Part shown: positions 1 to 8,500 of the stretch, piece by piece
Layout of the letters: every line of letters begins with the position of its first letter
Numbering within the stretch: the first letter of the stretch is position 1
Source: Nitrospira sp.
Lineage (GTDB): Bacteria; Nitrospirota; Nitrospiria; Nitrospirales; Nitrospiraceae
NCBI GenBank assembly: GCA_024331125.1
Contig: JANDJI010000004.1
Location: 248,001 to 312,000, forward strand
Length of the DNA: 64,000 nt
Reading direction: 5' to 3'
Made by a program: the position numbers and the translations under genes
The notes under the pieces: model-generated
Databases searched by the model: none
The model's input: only the letters and a program-made list of their open reading frames with translations
Told to the model about the DNA's origin: nothing

Positions 1-2
1 CG

Positions 3-1394
3 CTCGGACTTGTGACGATTCTCTTCATCGTCATCATGAACTTGCGCGGTGTCCGGGAGTCGGGCACGTTTTTTTCCATCCCGACGTACTTCGCCATCGC
101 CGGACTTAGTCTGCTCGTCATCGTGGGAGTGGCGCGATCCCTGTTCGATCCGAGACTCGATCCGGCGACGGGAGCTTCGGCTTCCCCGATCGAGCAGGCG
201 GAACCCATCACGCTGTTTTTGCTTCTTCGGGCCTTTGCGGTCGGCTGCTCGGCGGTCACCGGCATGGAGGTCATCTCGAACGGCGTGAAGGCGTTTCGTT
301 ACCCAGAATCCAAAAACGCCGCCGTGACCATGATTTGGATGTCTCTCATTTTAGGCTCGCTCTTTATGGGAGTGAGCTGGATGGCCTATCACTACCACGT
401 GATTCCGAAACCCGATGAGACGGTCGTCTCCCAACTGGCCCGTCTGACGTTCGGAACCGGCGCGCTGTATTACGCCGTCCAAATCGGCACCATGATTCTC
501 TTGATCCTGGCCGCCAACAGTGCGTTCGCGGGTTTTCCCCATTTGGCGTCGATCCTGGCCAGAGACGGATTCATGCCGCATCAAATGGCGTCGATCGGCG
601 ATCGTCTGGTCTTCTCCAACGGCATCATCCTCCTGGGAGTGTTCGCCTGCCTGCTGCTCGTCGTGTTTGAAGGAGACACCCACGCGCTGATCCCGCTTTA
701 CGCCATCGGCGTATTCGTATCCTTCACTATTTCACAGTCCGGAATGGTCCAAAGCTGGCTGAGGCGTAAGGGGGAACACTGGAGGGAAAAACTCGTCGTC
801 AACGGCGCGGGGGCGCTTACGACCGGCATCGCCACGCTCATCATCGCCACGACAAAGTTCTGGGACGGTTCATGGATCGTTCTCTTCCTGATTCCTCTCT
901 TGATCCTCATGTTTCGCGGCATCCGATCACACTACTTGGCCGTCAAGGAGCAGATCGCGCTCGCGCGGGATTCCCGCCCTCCCCATCCCAGACGAAACCT
1001 GGTGCTCCTTCCGATCAGCGGAGTGAACAAATCGGTGGTGCGGGCCGTCGATTACGCCAGAAGTCGCGGCGGAGAAATCAGGGCGATTTTGGTGGACGTC
1101 AACAAAGAAGAAACCGCCCTTGCGGAAATCCAGTGGGCGCAATGGGGCTGCGGCATTCCTTTGATCGTTCTGCCGTCTCCTTACCGTTCCGTGCTGGGAT
1201 CGATCATGGACTTTATCGAAGAGCAACGACAAAAGGATCCGGATTGCTGGATCACCGTCGTCATCCCGGAAATTCTCCCGGCGCGTTGGTGGCAGAACAT
1301 TCTGCACAACCAACGGGCGCTCATGTTGAAAGCCGCGCTGCTGTTCAAAGAGCGGGTGGTGTTGACCGACGTGCCGTTCCATTTGACAAGGTAA
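3..1394 (+). CDS. APC-family amino acid permease, C-terminal part (5' partial)
   Basis: Inner-membrane amino acid/polyamine-type permease. The frame is open to the left edge of the window, so the N-terminal part is missing. The visible protein has about eight hydrophobic helices in its first 310 residues, with polar loops typical of the APC superfamily. It ends in a soluble tail of about 130 residues, beginning near the RNLVLLPISGVNKSV segment, that resembles a small universal-stress-type alpha/beta domain. Such tails occur on several bacterial APC permeases. The GTG at position 12 is probably internal. The downstream PKD protein starts 5 bases after the stop, so the two may be co-transcribed. 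The substrate cannot be read from the sequence. Confidence 0.8.
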   Translation, partial: LGLVTILFIVIMNLRGVRESGTFFSIPTYFAIAGLSLLVIVGVARSLFDPRLDPATGASASPIEQAEPITLFLLLRAFAVGCSAVTGMEVISNGVKAFRYPESKNAAVTMIWMSLILGSLFMGVSWMAYHYHVIPKPDETVVSQLARLTFGTGALYYAVQIGTMILLILAANSAFAGFPHLASILARDGFMPHQMASIGDRLVFSNGIILLGVFACLLLVVFEGDTHALIPLYAIGVFVSFTISQSGMVQSWLRRKGEHWREKLVVNGAGALTTGIATLIIATTKFWDGSWIVLFLIPLLILMFRGIRSHYLAVKEQIALARDSRPPHPRRNLVLLPISGVNKSVVRAVDYARSRGGEIRAILVDVNKEETALAEIQWAQWGCGIPLIVLPSPYRSVLGSIMDFIEEQRQKDPDCWITVVIPEILPARWWQNILHNQRALMLKAALLFKERVVLTDVPFHLTR

Positions 1395-1399
1395 GGGGA

Positions 1400-2461
1400 A
1401 TGCGAACAACCGGAGGACGAACGGATCATCTGATGCGCGCGATGGGGCTTGCGTCCGCCCTTGCGAGCTTCGCCGCGCCGTGGAGCGTCGAAACCGCCTC
1501 CGCCTTCAAGATCATCGAACCATCGGAAGGCGCCGTTCTCAAGGCCGGCGACATCGTCACCGCGCGTGTGGACTTGGGTACGGACCGCGGCATCGTCAAG
1601 GTCCGCTATTATTGGTATCGCGCAGGGGACGAGGTTTTGGTCGAACAGGACGACGCAACGGCCACAGGCTCGATTATCGCGCCCGTGGCCATGATCGGAG
1701 AAGCCGAACACGATCCGCCGTTCGGTGGGTCCTTGCCTGTTCCGCGAGATGGAATCGGACCGATGCGATTGTTGGCGGTCGCGGACATCTCACGAGGACG
1801 ACTCGGCACCCGTTCCGTGTTCGATGAAATCATCGTGCGCGTGGAACCGGAGGCCGTCCTTCATGCGATTGACTTTGAGACCGACAAACCTCTTCAACTC
1901 GGTCGGACCGGACAATCGTCCGCTTTCGGTCACGTGGATTCTCTGGGAAAAATCTTCGAATTACCGGTCGTCGGCGAATTTTCCGACGGCGTGACCCGCA
2001 GAATCACCGGGCCGGAGACGGGCACCGCCTATGATTCATCCGATCCCCGCGTCATCAAAATCCTCCCCGACGGCCTCCTGCAGATCACGGGCAACGGCAA
2101 GACGGTCATCACCGTTTCGAATCGCGGCAAACAAGCGCATCTGGACGTGGAAGTCAACGTCAACGACGAGCCCAACGAGCCGCCTCTCGCGGACGCCGGA
2201 ACCGACAAAACCGTGAAAGCCGGGACGAAAGTGAAACTGACCGGCATAAAGAGCCGGGATCCCGAAGGCGACGCGCTCTACTACAGTTGGAGTCAGGTGC
2301 GCGGCAGCAAAGTCTCGCTGCTTGACGCCGATAACTCCGAAGCCTCCTTCCTTGCGCCGCCCGTTTCGGAGCCGAGGACCTACCGGTTCAAACTACGGGT
2401 GACGGATAAGAGAGGCGCGGACAGTCTCCCGGCATTCGTCAATGTGACGGTGGAACCGTAG
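1400..2461 (+). CDS. Secreted protein with C-terminal PKD/Ig-like domain
   Basis: Protein of 353 residues with a likely signal peptide; the hydrophobic stretch around residues 12-30 ends near TASAF. The middle part has a beta-rich look. The last 95 residues match the PKD/K319L-type Ig fold seen in surface and extracellular proteins: NEPPLADAGTDKTV opens the domain, SRDPEGDAL and YYSWSQV sit in its middle, and YRFKLRVTDKRG closes it. The ATG at 1400 was chosen because GGGG lies just upstream. An ATG at 1433 is an alternative that would shorten the leader. The gene begins 5 bases after the permease stop. It is convergent with the HExxH gene on the other strand. No catalytic motif is visible, so the role is unknown beyond probable envelope or extracellular location. 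Confidence 0.75.
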   Translation: MRTTGGRTDHLMRAMGLASALASFAAPWSVETASAFKIIEPSEGAVLKAGDIVTARVDLGTDRGIVKVRYYWYRAGDEVLVEQDDATATGSIIAPVAMIGEAEHDPPFGGSLPVPRDGIGPMRLLAVADISRGRLGTRSVFDEIIVRVEPEAVLHAIDFETDKPLQLGRTGQSSAFGHVDSLGKIFELPVVGEFSDGVTRRITGPETGTAYDSSDPRVIKILPDGLLQITGNGKTVITVSNRGKQAHLDVEVNVNDEPNEPPLADAGTDKTVKAGTKVKLTGIKSRDPEGDALYYSWSQVRGSKVSLLDADNSEASFLAPPVSEPRTYRFKLRVTDKRGADSLPAFVNVTVEP

Positions 2462-2538
2462 AGACTCAGGGGCTCCGCCTACCGTCGCAATCCACCGGCC
2501 CCAACGACCATGGAGCGCCGTCCCCTCGGCCATCGTCT

Positions 2539-4107
2539 CTACACCTCGCTCAACCGCATCGGCCCGTAAGTCGTACGGGCTTTCTTCAATTGTTCGACGT
2601 GACGCCGGAGGACCGGCCCGAACGTGGAACGCAACACGTCGTCGCGATAGGGTACAAGGCGGTCTTCGACCTCGGCGATGGCCTCCTCCATCTGACGAAC
2701 CAATCGACGGCCGGATCCTGTCAGCCAGCCGAAACGACGGTCGGCATACCGCAAATCCTGCAAAGAGTATCGCACGGATTCGATTTCCTCCAACCCTCGG
2801 AATCTGGCCCGTTGCAAATCGCACCGCGTCAGTCCCGCGCGCTTCCATTGTTTGCTTCCTTCCCGACCGGACGCCCATGATGAGAGCCGCTCAAACAACA
2901 TGGCGCCCATCGTGAACGTAAATGTGGCATGCAGAATGCCGCGAAGGGGACGGAGGCTTCGTCGCCAGGGCGAATAGAAAATCCGCTGATTGCGATCGCC
3001 GCGATACATGACGGACTTGCGCAACAATAGATTCAAGTGGTGGTGGCCGTTTTCATGGATCAGATCGTCGATCAGGTCGAGATTGTCGCGATCGAAACAG
3101 TTGATGAAAGACAAGCCGGGCCTGTGCCGATAGCTGAAGCTGACGACCCCCTTGGCCTTCAACGGCACGATCCGCGACGTGAGCAATTCCAAAACCGCGT
3201 GGCCGTCAGGCCAGGCCGCTCGAATCGTGTACCAAGCACGGCGGATTCTCTTGACCTGTCTGAGGTCCGTCGGCCGGACTTTCCGAGGAGAACGGTCGCT
3301 CCCATAAACAAGAGTGGGACCGATCGTCACGGAGCCATGAATCGTGTCCGTCACTTTCGACTCAGCCCGCCGTCTCCAGAGCCATCGCTCTTTTCCTTTC
3401 TCTCGAGACCAAATCGGAACTGTCGCGCGTCCGACCCGCAGGACTATTCTCTCAGCCTCAACGAGAAAGACCGAGCGGCCGGAAAACCGTCGCAAAACAC
3501 GGCGAACGGGAGCGGGCGCCTCGCACCACCCATCGCCCAGACCGATGGGAATCGCGGCCGGTGGATCGGCCCGCTCAAAGTTCGCGTCAAGCGAACCGAC
3601 CGTCGACCACCCCGATAACGTTTGCCGCCCGACCCATTTCGTCGTACACACGGGGTCGAAGAACAACGCTTCCTGTGTCACTTCCCTGGCCAGACGGCCG
3701 CAGAGCGACGAGAGTCGCTTTTCAAAACCCGAAACGGTCGGACCGCCGGAAGGAAAGAGATCGGACAGATAACCGTTTTCGAAAAATTTGTCCTGGCACT
3801 CGTCGAAAAGCTGCCGTGTGAACTCCTTTCGATCCGGTTCCACTTCCCACTGTTGGAGAAGATCGAGAAAATAGACTAGATCGTTGAGCGTTTCGATCCA
3901 TCCGACGACCTTCCAGGTCGAAAACCGCGCCAGGTCCAGGGAACGGCCGAGTTGTTCGAACAGCCCGACGGGGAGATTCAGGCGAGACGATACGTTCCGA
4001 TAATCGGTTCGCAATTCTCGACAAAGATCCTGCAGCAACCGGCTCATAGACAGTCGGAATTCCGCTGTCAATTGCGCCAGAGCCTGCGGGTTTAACAGTG
4101 GCGTCAT
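2539..4107 (-). CDS. HExxH-motif protein, peptide beta-hydroxylase-like
   Basis: Protein of 522 residues carrying a metal-binding HENGH motif (H351, E352, H355). The motif is followed by a segment with FYSPWRRSLRPLRGILHATF. That combination is the signature I know from the HEXXH-motif family associated with RiPP clusters (TIGR04267), now described as alpha-ketoglutarate/iron-dependent peptide beta-hydroxylases. The N-terminal 300 residues are alpha-helical and poorly conserved. The ATG at 4107 was chosen; the frame continues upstream to a TTG at 4212, but no convincing ribosome-binding site marks either. No radical SAM enzyme, protease, transporter or obvious precursor peptide lies nearby, so the substrate is unknown. 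Family membership is judged from motifs only. Confidence 0.65.
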   Translation of the reverse strand: MTPLLNPQALAQLTAEFRLSMSRLLQDLCRELRTDYRNVSSRLNLPVGLFEQLGRSLDLARFSTWKVVGWIETLNDLVYFLDLLQQWEVEPDRKEFTRQLFDECQDKFFENGYLSDLFPSGGPTVSGFEKRLSSLCGRLAREVTQEALFFDPVCTTKWVGRQTLSGWSTVGSLDANFERADPPAAIPIGLGDGWCEAPAPVRRVLRRFSGRSVFLVEAERIVLRVGRATVPIWSREKGKERWLWRRRAESKVTDTIHGSVTIGPTLVYGSDRSPRKVRPTDLRQVKRIRRAWYTIRAAWPDGHAVLELLTSRIVPLKAKGVVSFSYRHRPGLSFINCFDRDNLDLIDDLIHENGHHHLNLLLRKSVMYRGDRNQRIFYSPWRRSLRPLRGILHATFTFTMGAMLFERLSSWASGREGSKQWKRAGLTRCDLQRARFRGLEEIESVRYSLQDLRYADRRFGWLTGSGRRLVRQMEEAIAEVEDRLVPYRDDVLRSTFGPVLRRHVEQLKKARTTYGPMRLSEV

Positions 4108-4389
4108 GAGGGGTTCGAGATCAGACCGCCCGTGCGCCGGCACTGTAACCCAGAGGGGGGAAAGCTGCAATGAGGAAACGGTCTTCGTCGGAAAATGAAC
4201 GGGCGGCGTCAACCCCCCGGTCTCAAAGCCAACCGCGCCGTGCGAGAGATCGGCTTCGACGGATCAATTGTCAAAGGCGGCGCCAAGATTCAGACGAGAT
4301 TCAGATCGGACAGGTTCAGATCGGATCGGGCTCATCCGCCTCGTCGGGATTTCCCCCGCCACGTTCGAGAAAGCCGTGATTCCTTTTCT

Positions 4390-4614
4390 CTATGCGGCTT
4401 TGGGGAGTCTGGATCGAGACGGTCTTTGATCATCACGTTTCAGCATCGCCGATTCACCGGTTCGCCGCCGCATCCGATTCCGATGAATGACGGGGTCCAC
4501 GATATTGCCGCACGACACACAACGCAAACCTCGAATCCACATCAAAGCATAACTCTCTCGAATATCGAGAAGATCGTCCTCCACCATGAGACCCCGACAT
4601 CTTAAGCAATTCAT
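4390..4614 (-). CDS. Small four-cysteine (zinc-ribbon-like) protein
   Basis: A 74-residue protein with MNCLRCRG at the N-terminus and a second CVSCG knuckle about 30 residues later. The two CxxC pairs are spaced as in small zinc ribbons. The remainder is rich in Arg and ends basic. GGAGA lies about 8 bases before the ATG at 4614. Small proteins of this shape recur in Nitrospira genomes, usually as hypothetical proteins; that is from memory, not a search. It lies 282 bases upstream of the HExxH gene on the same strand, so the two could share a transcript. Function unknown; metal binding is inferred. Confidence 0.7.
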   Translation of the reverse strand: MNCLRCRGLMVEDDLLDIRESYALMWIRGLRCVSCGNIVDPVIHRNRMRRRTGESAMLKRDDQRPSRSRLPKAA

Positions 4615-4746
4615 ACAAATCTCCGGGCGAATAATGGCTATAGCCGTCGCCGGCCTCTTTGATCAGCCGGTTCTCTAAAGTGAGAGCAATGACGATGCCA
4701 CGGCCGCCCTTTTCCGGTTCTTGCTTGTTCGTGAAGACGATCGTAC

Positions 4747-4774
4747 AGTGTAGTCTCAAACGACTCCCTGGCAA
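4747..4774 (-). promoter_or_regulatory. Candidate sigma70 promoter for the four-cysteine gene
   Basis: On the minus strand TTGCCA (-35) and TACACT (-10) are separated by 16 bases. The predicted start would leave a leader of about 125 bases before the ATG at 4614. Matches are 5/6 and 4/6, so this is only a candidate. Confidence 0.3.
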
Positions 4775-4861
4775 GGACACAATTTATGGCCCCAACGACT
4801 TTCTTTCGACACCATCGACGCCCCGCTCTTATCCGATTCGGAAGGGGCGACGCCGGATTTG

Positions 4862-6307
4862 ATGACGCTGCATAAGACCGAGATCGAGCAGGTAGTGGCC
4901 GAAATTGTGCCGGCTCTCCGCGGCGGCTGGATTCAAAAAGTCGAGCAACCGGCCGATTCGACGATTATCTTTCACGTGCGCGTTCCCGGGCGCACTCATC
5001 GGCTTCTGATTTCTTGCAGGCCTGAAACGACCCGCCTGCATTTGACGCGGCACAGCCTCCCCAACCCGCCCACGCCTCCGGCCTTCTGCCGGTTCCTCAG
5101 GGCCCACGTGCAGGGAGCCCGTGTCGACGACATTCGTCAGATCCCGAACGACCGTATCGTCGAAATCGCCTGCACAAGCCGGCACGGCGTCAGAACCGTC
5201 GTGTGCGAACTGACCGGCAAACAGGCCGACATTCTCGTGATCGACGCAGACAGGCGAGTCCTGCACGGTCTTTTCAACCGACGCAACCTTGTGGGACACC
5301 CGTACGTTCACCCGGCCCCGCGGCAAAACGAAGATCTCGACACGAAACAGATCCGCTTCATCGGCGGGGGAAACGGTTCGATCTCCTGCACCATCGACGA
5401 TTATTACTCCGAAAAAGAATCGACATTGACAAGAGCACATGCCGAAGCGATTCGTCGGCGAGCGCTGCAACAGGCCGTCAAGAAAGAGCGGCGACGGATC
5501 GACGCCTGGCGGGACGATCTCGCGCGAGCCGCCGGATACCGCGATTACGCCCGCTATGGAGAACTGATCAAAGCCAATATCGGAGCGATCAAAAAAGGCG
5601 CCGACATGGTCACGGTGACGGACTACTTCGACGAGCACCTTCGGGAGATCACGATTCCCCTGGACCCCATGAAGTCTCCCCAGGACAACATGGTCGAGTA
5701 TTTCAAAAAGCATCGGAAGTACTTGGCCGCCGAGCGCGAGCTGAATCCGCGCATCGAACAGGCGATGCGCAAGGTGGTGCAGTACCAAGATGAGCTGCAA
5801 GCGATTGAAGCAGGAACATGGACTCCTCCGCCCCCACCGACCCCTCGCGCCGTTTCCACCGGGCAAGCGCGTCATCTCCTTTCGCCGCGGAGCGGAACGA
5901 AGCGGAGCGATCCGTTCCGTCGATTCTTGTCGTTCGATGGTTTGCCGATTTTTGTGGGGCGCAACGCGAGGGAGAACGACGAGCTGACGTTCGGCGTGGC
6001 TCGGAGCGAGGATCTCTGGTTCCACGCCAGAGGGGCTCCCGGGTCACACGTTGTCGTCCGGCTGGAAAAGGGCGCCGATCCGCCGCCCGAAACCGTCCTT
6101 GATGCCGCCGCTCTGGCCCTGCTTTATAGCGACTTAAAAAAAAGCGGCAAAGGCGAGGTGATTTACACCAGACGCAAGTGGGTCAAGAAGGCCAAAGGCC
6201 GGGCTCCCGGAGCGGTCATCGTCTCGCAGGAACGATCTCTTTCCGTGCGTCTGGACTGGAAGAGATTGGAGAGGCTGAAAACCCGGTCGCCCGCAGAAGA
6301 ACGGTAA
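4862..6307 (+). CDS. rqcH: NFACT protein RqcH (ribosome quality control)
   Basis: Protein of 481 residues of the NEMF/Tae2/Rqc2/FbpA family. In bacteria RqcH binds stalled 50S subunits carrying peptidyl-tRNA and directs C-terminal alanine tailing for degradation. Visible parts: NFACT-N (residues 1-180) with the Asp-Arg pair at D97-R98, the position required in Bacillus RqcH; a short coiled-coil middle with many Arg and Glu; and NFACT-R near the C-terminus (GLPIFVGRNARENDELTF, DLWFHARGAPGSHVV). At about 480 residues it is shorter than the Bacillus protein (about 570), mainly in the coiled-coil region. Start: ATG at 4862 directly follows a TTG in frame. It is divergent from the small zinc protein. 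Confidence 0.88.
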   Translation: MTLHKTEIEQVVAEIVPALRGGWIQKVEQPADSTIIFHVRVPGRTHRLLISCRPETTRLHLTRHSLPNPPTPPAFCRFLRAHVQGARVDDIRQIPNDRIVEIACTSRHGVRTVVCELTGKQADILVIDADRRVLHGLFNRRNLVGHPYVHPAPRQNEDLDTKQIRFIGGGNGSISCTIDDYYSEKESTLTRAHAEAIRRRALQQAVKKERRRIDAWRDDLARAAGYRDYARYGELIKANIGAIKKGADMVTVTDYFDEHLREITIPLDPMKSPQDNMVEYFKKHRKYLAAERELNPRIEQAMRKVVQYQDELQAIEAGTWTPPPPPTPRAVSTGQARHLLSPRSGTKRSDPFRRFLSFDGLPIFVGRNARENDELTFGVARSEDLWFHARGAPGSHVVVRLEKGADPPPETVLDAAALALLYSDLKKSGKGEVIYTRRKWVKKAKGRAPGAVIVSQERSLSVRLDWKRLERLKTRSPAEER

Positions 6308-6539
6308 ACGCCCGCCTCCTCCGGCTCACCTGATGATGCAGCGGAGCATCACGTCCGAACTGCTCGATGACATAAACATTCTCGGCCCCGTTCTCGCCGG
6401 AGCAGACGGCCTCTCCTGATGCTCGAATCCTCATCTCCTGATCGTCGTCTTGATTGTTCATCCGCCATACTCCAGCAGAGAACAAGGATTTTCTGGTCCC
6501 AGACAGGGCACGGGATTATAATTGGTTAGGAACCCAGCC

Positions 6540-7046
6540 ATGCCGACACTATCGTCATCCGAACCGTCGACTCTTGCCCGCACGATTCTTCTCGTCAGCG
6601 ACGAAGCGGCCCACGTTCACCTGTGTCGATCTTCCCTTGAAGAAGCCGGCTTTATCGTGCTGTGGACCAACGACAGTTCCGAGGCATTGAAAGTGTGCGC
6701 CCGGCATGACGGCCCCATCCATCTTCTTCTGACGGACCTTATCCTCCCTCCGCCGGAATTCCAACTGGCCTCGGCCGCCAATCCATTCCCGCACGTCAAC
6801 GGGTTTGAGCTGGCGATCAGGGCTGCCGAAACCAGGCAGGATTTGCGGGTCGCGCTCGTGTGCAAGGACCCCGAGAAAGAATTGGCCGCCCACGGGATCG
6901 CCCATACGAAACTTCCGGTGCTCACGAAGCCAATCGATCGACAAAACCTCGCCAGCTTCGTTCAAGATGTCTTACGGCAAACTCCCCCGATGCTAAGCCG
7001 ATCAAGCCATGCGGGGACCAATCACGAGACCGCGTGGTTCGGATAA
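6540..7046 (+). CDS. Single-domain response-regulator receiver with a loop insertion
   Basis: A 168-residue CheY-like receiver. Seen: hydrophobic beta-1 (TILLVS) followed by the acidic pair D21-E22, probable phosphoacceptor D66 in LLLTDLIL, and the conserved Lys-Pro in VLTKPI. Between D66 and the usual following glycine (NGFEL, G88) there are about 14 extra residues rich in Pro and Ala, which is unusual. The protein ends in a 25-residue polar tail without an output domain. Start ATG at 6540 has TAGGAA about 10 bases upstream. No histidine kinase is adjacent, so it is an orphan. The stop lies 24 bases before the oppositely oriented oxygenase stop. Confidence 0.75.
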   Translation: MPTLSSSEPSTLARTILLVSDEAAHVHLCRSSLEEAGFIVLWTNDSSEALKVCARHDGPIHLLLTDLILPPPEFQLASAANPFPHVNGFELAIRAAETRQDLRVALVCKDPEKELAAHGIAHTKLPVLTKPIDRQNLASFVQDVLRQTPPMLSRSSHAGTNHETAWFG

Positions 7047-7070
7047 GGGCCCGCCTGGTCTCTCCGGCCC

Positions 7071-7745
7071 TTAGGCGTGTTCCGTCATGAACCACCCGGC
7101 AACCGACAAGCGCCGATGGCTGCCTGCCGATGGATCCACCCTGCAGACCCGATGGAAACGAGGAACGGTAAACATGACCAGGGAACCGGGACGAGGCTCA
7201 ATACAATGGGTCGGCACCAGATCGGGCAAGCCGGACTCCGACGGTCTCCGTTGCGCGTACAGGATCAGTTCGCCGCCCCAATCCGGCTTCCATTCTTCAT
7301 GAAAATAGCCCACCAGCGCGAGGCGGCGCAACGGAGCCGGCCGCGCTCCCGTCGAATGTCCCTGATCCGTATCATCATGAGTGGGCAGACAATCGCCCGC
7401 CGCGTACGAATAAAAACTGAACCCCATGTGGCGTCCGACGATGTCGGGAAACGACTCGATATAGTCGCGAATGCAGGGCAATTGCAGTTTGGCCAGCAAC
7501 CGCCCGACGTGAGCGGGAGCGATGTCCGCCTTGGCCCAGTTCCCGGCGTGCGGAAAATCGGCGCGGACCGACGGCAGCTCTTCCAAACTCTTCCATGCCG
7601 CCTCCGCCATCGCTTCTCGAAAATAGCGGCAATCATCGGGCGACCAAAAATTTTCAACCACGAGCACCGGGTTCTTATGGAACGAAAACTCGGATAGATT
7701 CCCCGCCGACTCCGTCTCCTGAATCAGACCGGTATGGCTGTTCAC
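7071..7745 (-). CDS. 2OG-Fe(II) oxygenase family protein
   Basis: Protein of 224 residues with the double-stranded beta-helix iron/2-oxoglutarate signature: HDD (metal His and Asp, after CLPT), a distal His in PRFHRV, and the 2OG-binding Arg in RRLSVAGWF. The context resembles prolyl-4-hydroxylase-like or AlkB-type halves (VGYFHEEWKPDWGGEL just before the distal His). These enzymes hydroxylate proteins or small molecules; the substrate is not predictable here. A GTG start at 7745 is preferred because GGGAGC lies about 6 bases upstream. The frame extends further but only into low-complexity Gly-Ala-Val code produced by a 9-bp tandem repeat. It sits downstream of the RRM gene but is separated from it by a terminator. 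Confidence 0.8.
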   Translation of the reverse strand: MNSHTGLIQETESAGNLSEFSFHKNPVLVVENFWSPDDCRYFREAMAEAAWKSLEELPSVRADFPHAGNWAKADIAPAHVGRLLAKLQLPCIRDYIESFPDIVGRHMGFSFYSYAAGDCLPTHDDTDQGHSTGARPAPLRRLALVGYFHEEWKPDWGGELILYAQRRPSESGLPDLVPTHCIEPRPGSLVMFTVPRFHRVCRVDPSAGSHRRLSVAGWFMTEHA

Positions 7746-7802
7746 ATGATGCTCCCGGCTAGATAACGATCCATCTTTGGGCCGCCGTTCTTTCCCATCC
7801 CT

Positions 7803-7829
7803 TACTGCTCCTACCGCCCCTACCGCCCC
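7803..7829. repeat. 9-bp tandem repeat upstream of the oxygenase
   Basis: Three consecutive 9-base units, TACTGCTCC then TACCGCCCC twice. The repeat lies in the 5' leader of the minus-strand oxygenase gene, between its GTG start and the terminator of the RRM gene. Nearby, TTTGACA occurs twice in tandem (about 7838-7851). Confidence 0.7.
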
Positions 7830-7881
7830 GGCCTGTGGTTTGACATTTGACAGGGGAAACGGGGCCGTGCGCCAAGCAAAA

Positions 7882-7909
7882 GGGGCCGCCATTTTCAAAT
7901 GGCGGCCCC
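7882..7909 (-). terminator. Rho-independent terminator after the RRM gene
   Basis: A perfect 13-bp GC-rich inverted repeat (GGGGCCGCCATTT with its complement) with a two-base centre. On the minus strand it is followed by TTTTGCTT. It begins 27 bases after the stop of the RRM gene, which it should terminate, and separates that gene from the oxygenase. Confidence 0.85.
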
Positions 7910-7935
7910 TCGATCACGCACGACGATCCGATGAC

Positions 7936-8256
7936 TTACCAGCGATCGCGTTTCCCGCCCCCGCTTCGATCACCGCCGAATCCACGGCCTCCACCGCCGC
8001 TCCTTGGCTCCTGGGGACGCGCCTCATTGACCGTCAACGTCCGGCCGCCCATCTCGGAACCATTGAGCGCGCTGATGGCAGCCTGTGCTTCCGCGTCGGA
8101 CGACATCTCCACGAATCCGAATCCTCGGGATTGGCCGGTAAACTTATCGGTGATGATCCGCGCGGACGCCACGGACCCGTGAGCGGCAAACAAGTCGCTT
8201 AATTGCTGTTCGGTCGCCGAATACGGCAACCCGCCGACGTAGATTTTTGAACCCAT
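7936..8256 (-). CDS. Glycine-rich RRM RNA-binding protein
   Basis: A 106-residue protein with one RNA recognition motif. RNP2 is KIYVGGLP near the N-terminus and RNP1 is RGFGFVEM around residue 43-50. It ends in a short Arg-Gly-Gly tail (SGGGGRGFGGDRSGGG). This is the layout of cyanobacterial and proteobacterial Rbp proteins, which bind RNA and are often cold- or stress-induced. The start has a near-perfect ribosome-binding site, TAAGGAGG, 6-7 bases before the ATG at 8256. About 245 bases separate it from the ABC permease gene upstream, leaving room for its own promoter and a long leader. Expected location is the cytoplasm. Confidence 0.9.
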   Translation of the reverse strand: MGSKIYVGGLPYSATEQQLSDLFAAHGSVASARIITDKFTGQSRGFGFVEMSSDAEAQAAISALNGSEMGGRTLTVNEARPQEPRSGGGGRGFGGDRSGGGKRDRW

Positions 8257-8500
8257 CGGGGTTCCTCCTTACTGAAAAGATAATGACATTGTCTTGAGCG
8301 CAAGGAACAGGGGGGAAGAAACGGGCCGAAGGCGCGATCCGTACTGCGACTCAGGTCTGACTCCCAACGAAATTCCCGGACAAGGCAACATCACCGTTGT
8401 AGGCCTGCACCTTCTTGCCACTCCGCGCCAGGCCCCTACGCGGAAGTGTCGACCCAACCTAGCATAACCGCCGGCCTCATTACAACGTTCTAGAAAAATG

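Noticed and set aside
872-1399. Upstream extension of the PKD protein frame into the permease gene
   Set aside because: The extension is out of frame with the permease and has no protein character; the signal peptide begins near 1400.
4454-4780. Minus-strand frame overlapping the four-cysteine gene in another frame
   Set aside because: The four-cysteine frame has clear CxxC pairs and a ribosome-binding site; this one has neither.
6216-6461. Possible small minus-strand gene (MNNQDDDQEMRIRAS start) overlapping the end of rqcH
   Set aside because: Overlaps rqcH by about 90 bases, no family resemblance, and no strong ribosome-binding site; kept only as a possibility.
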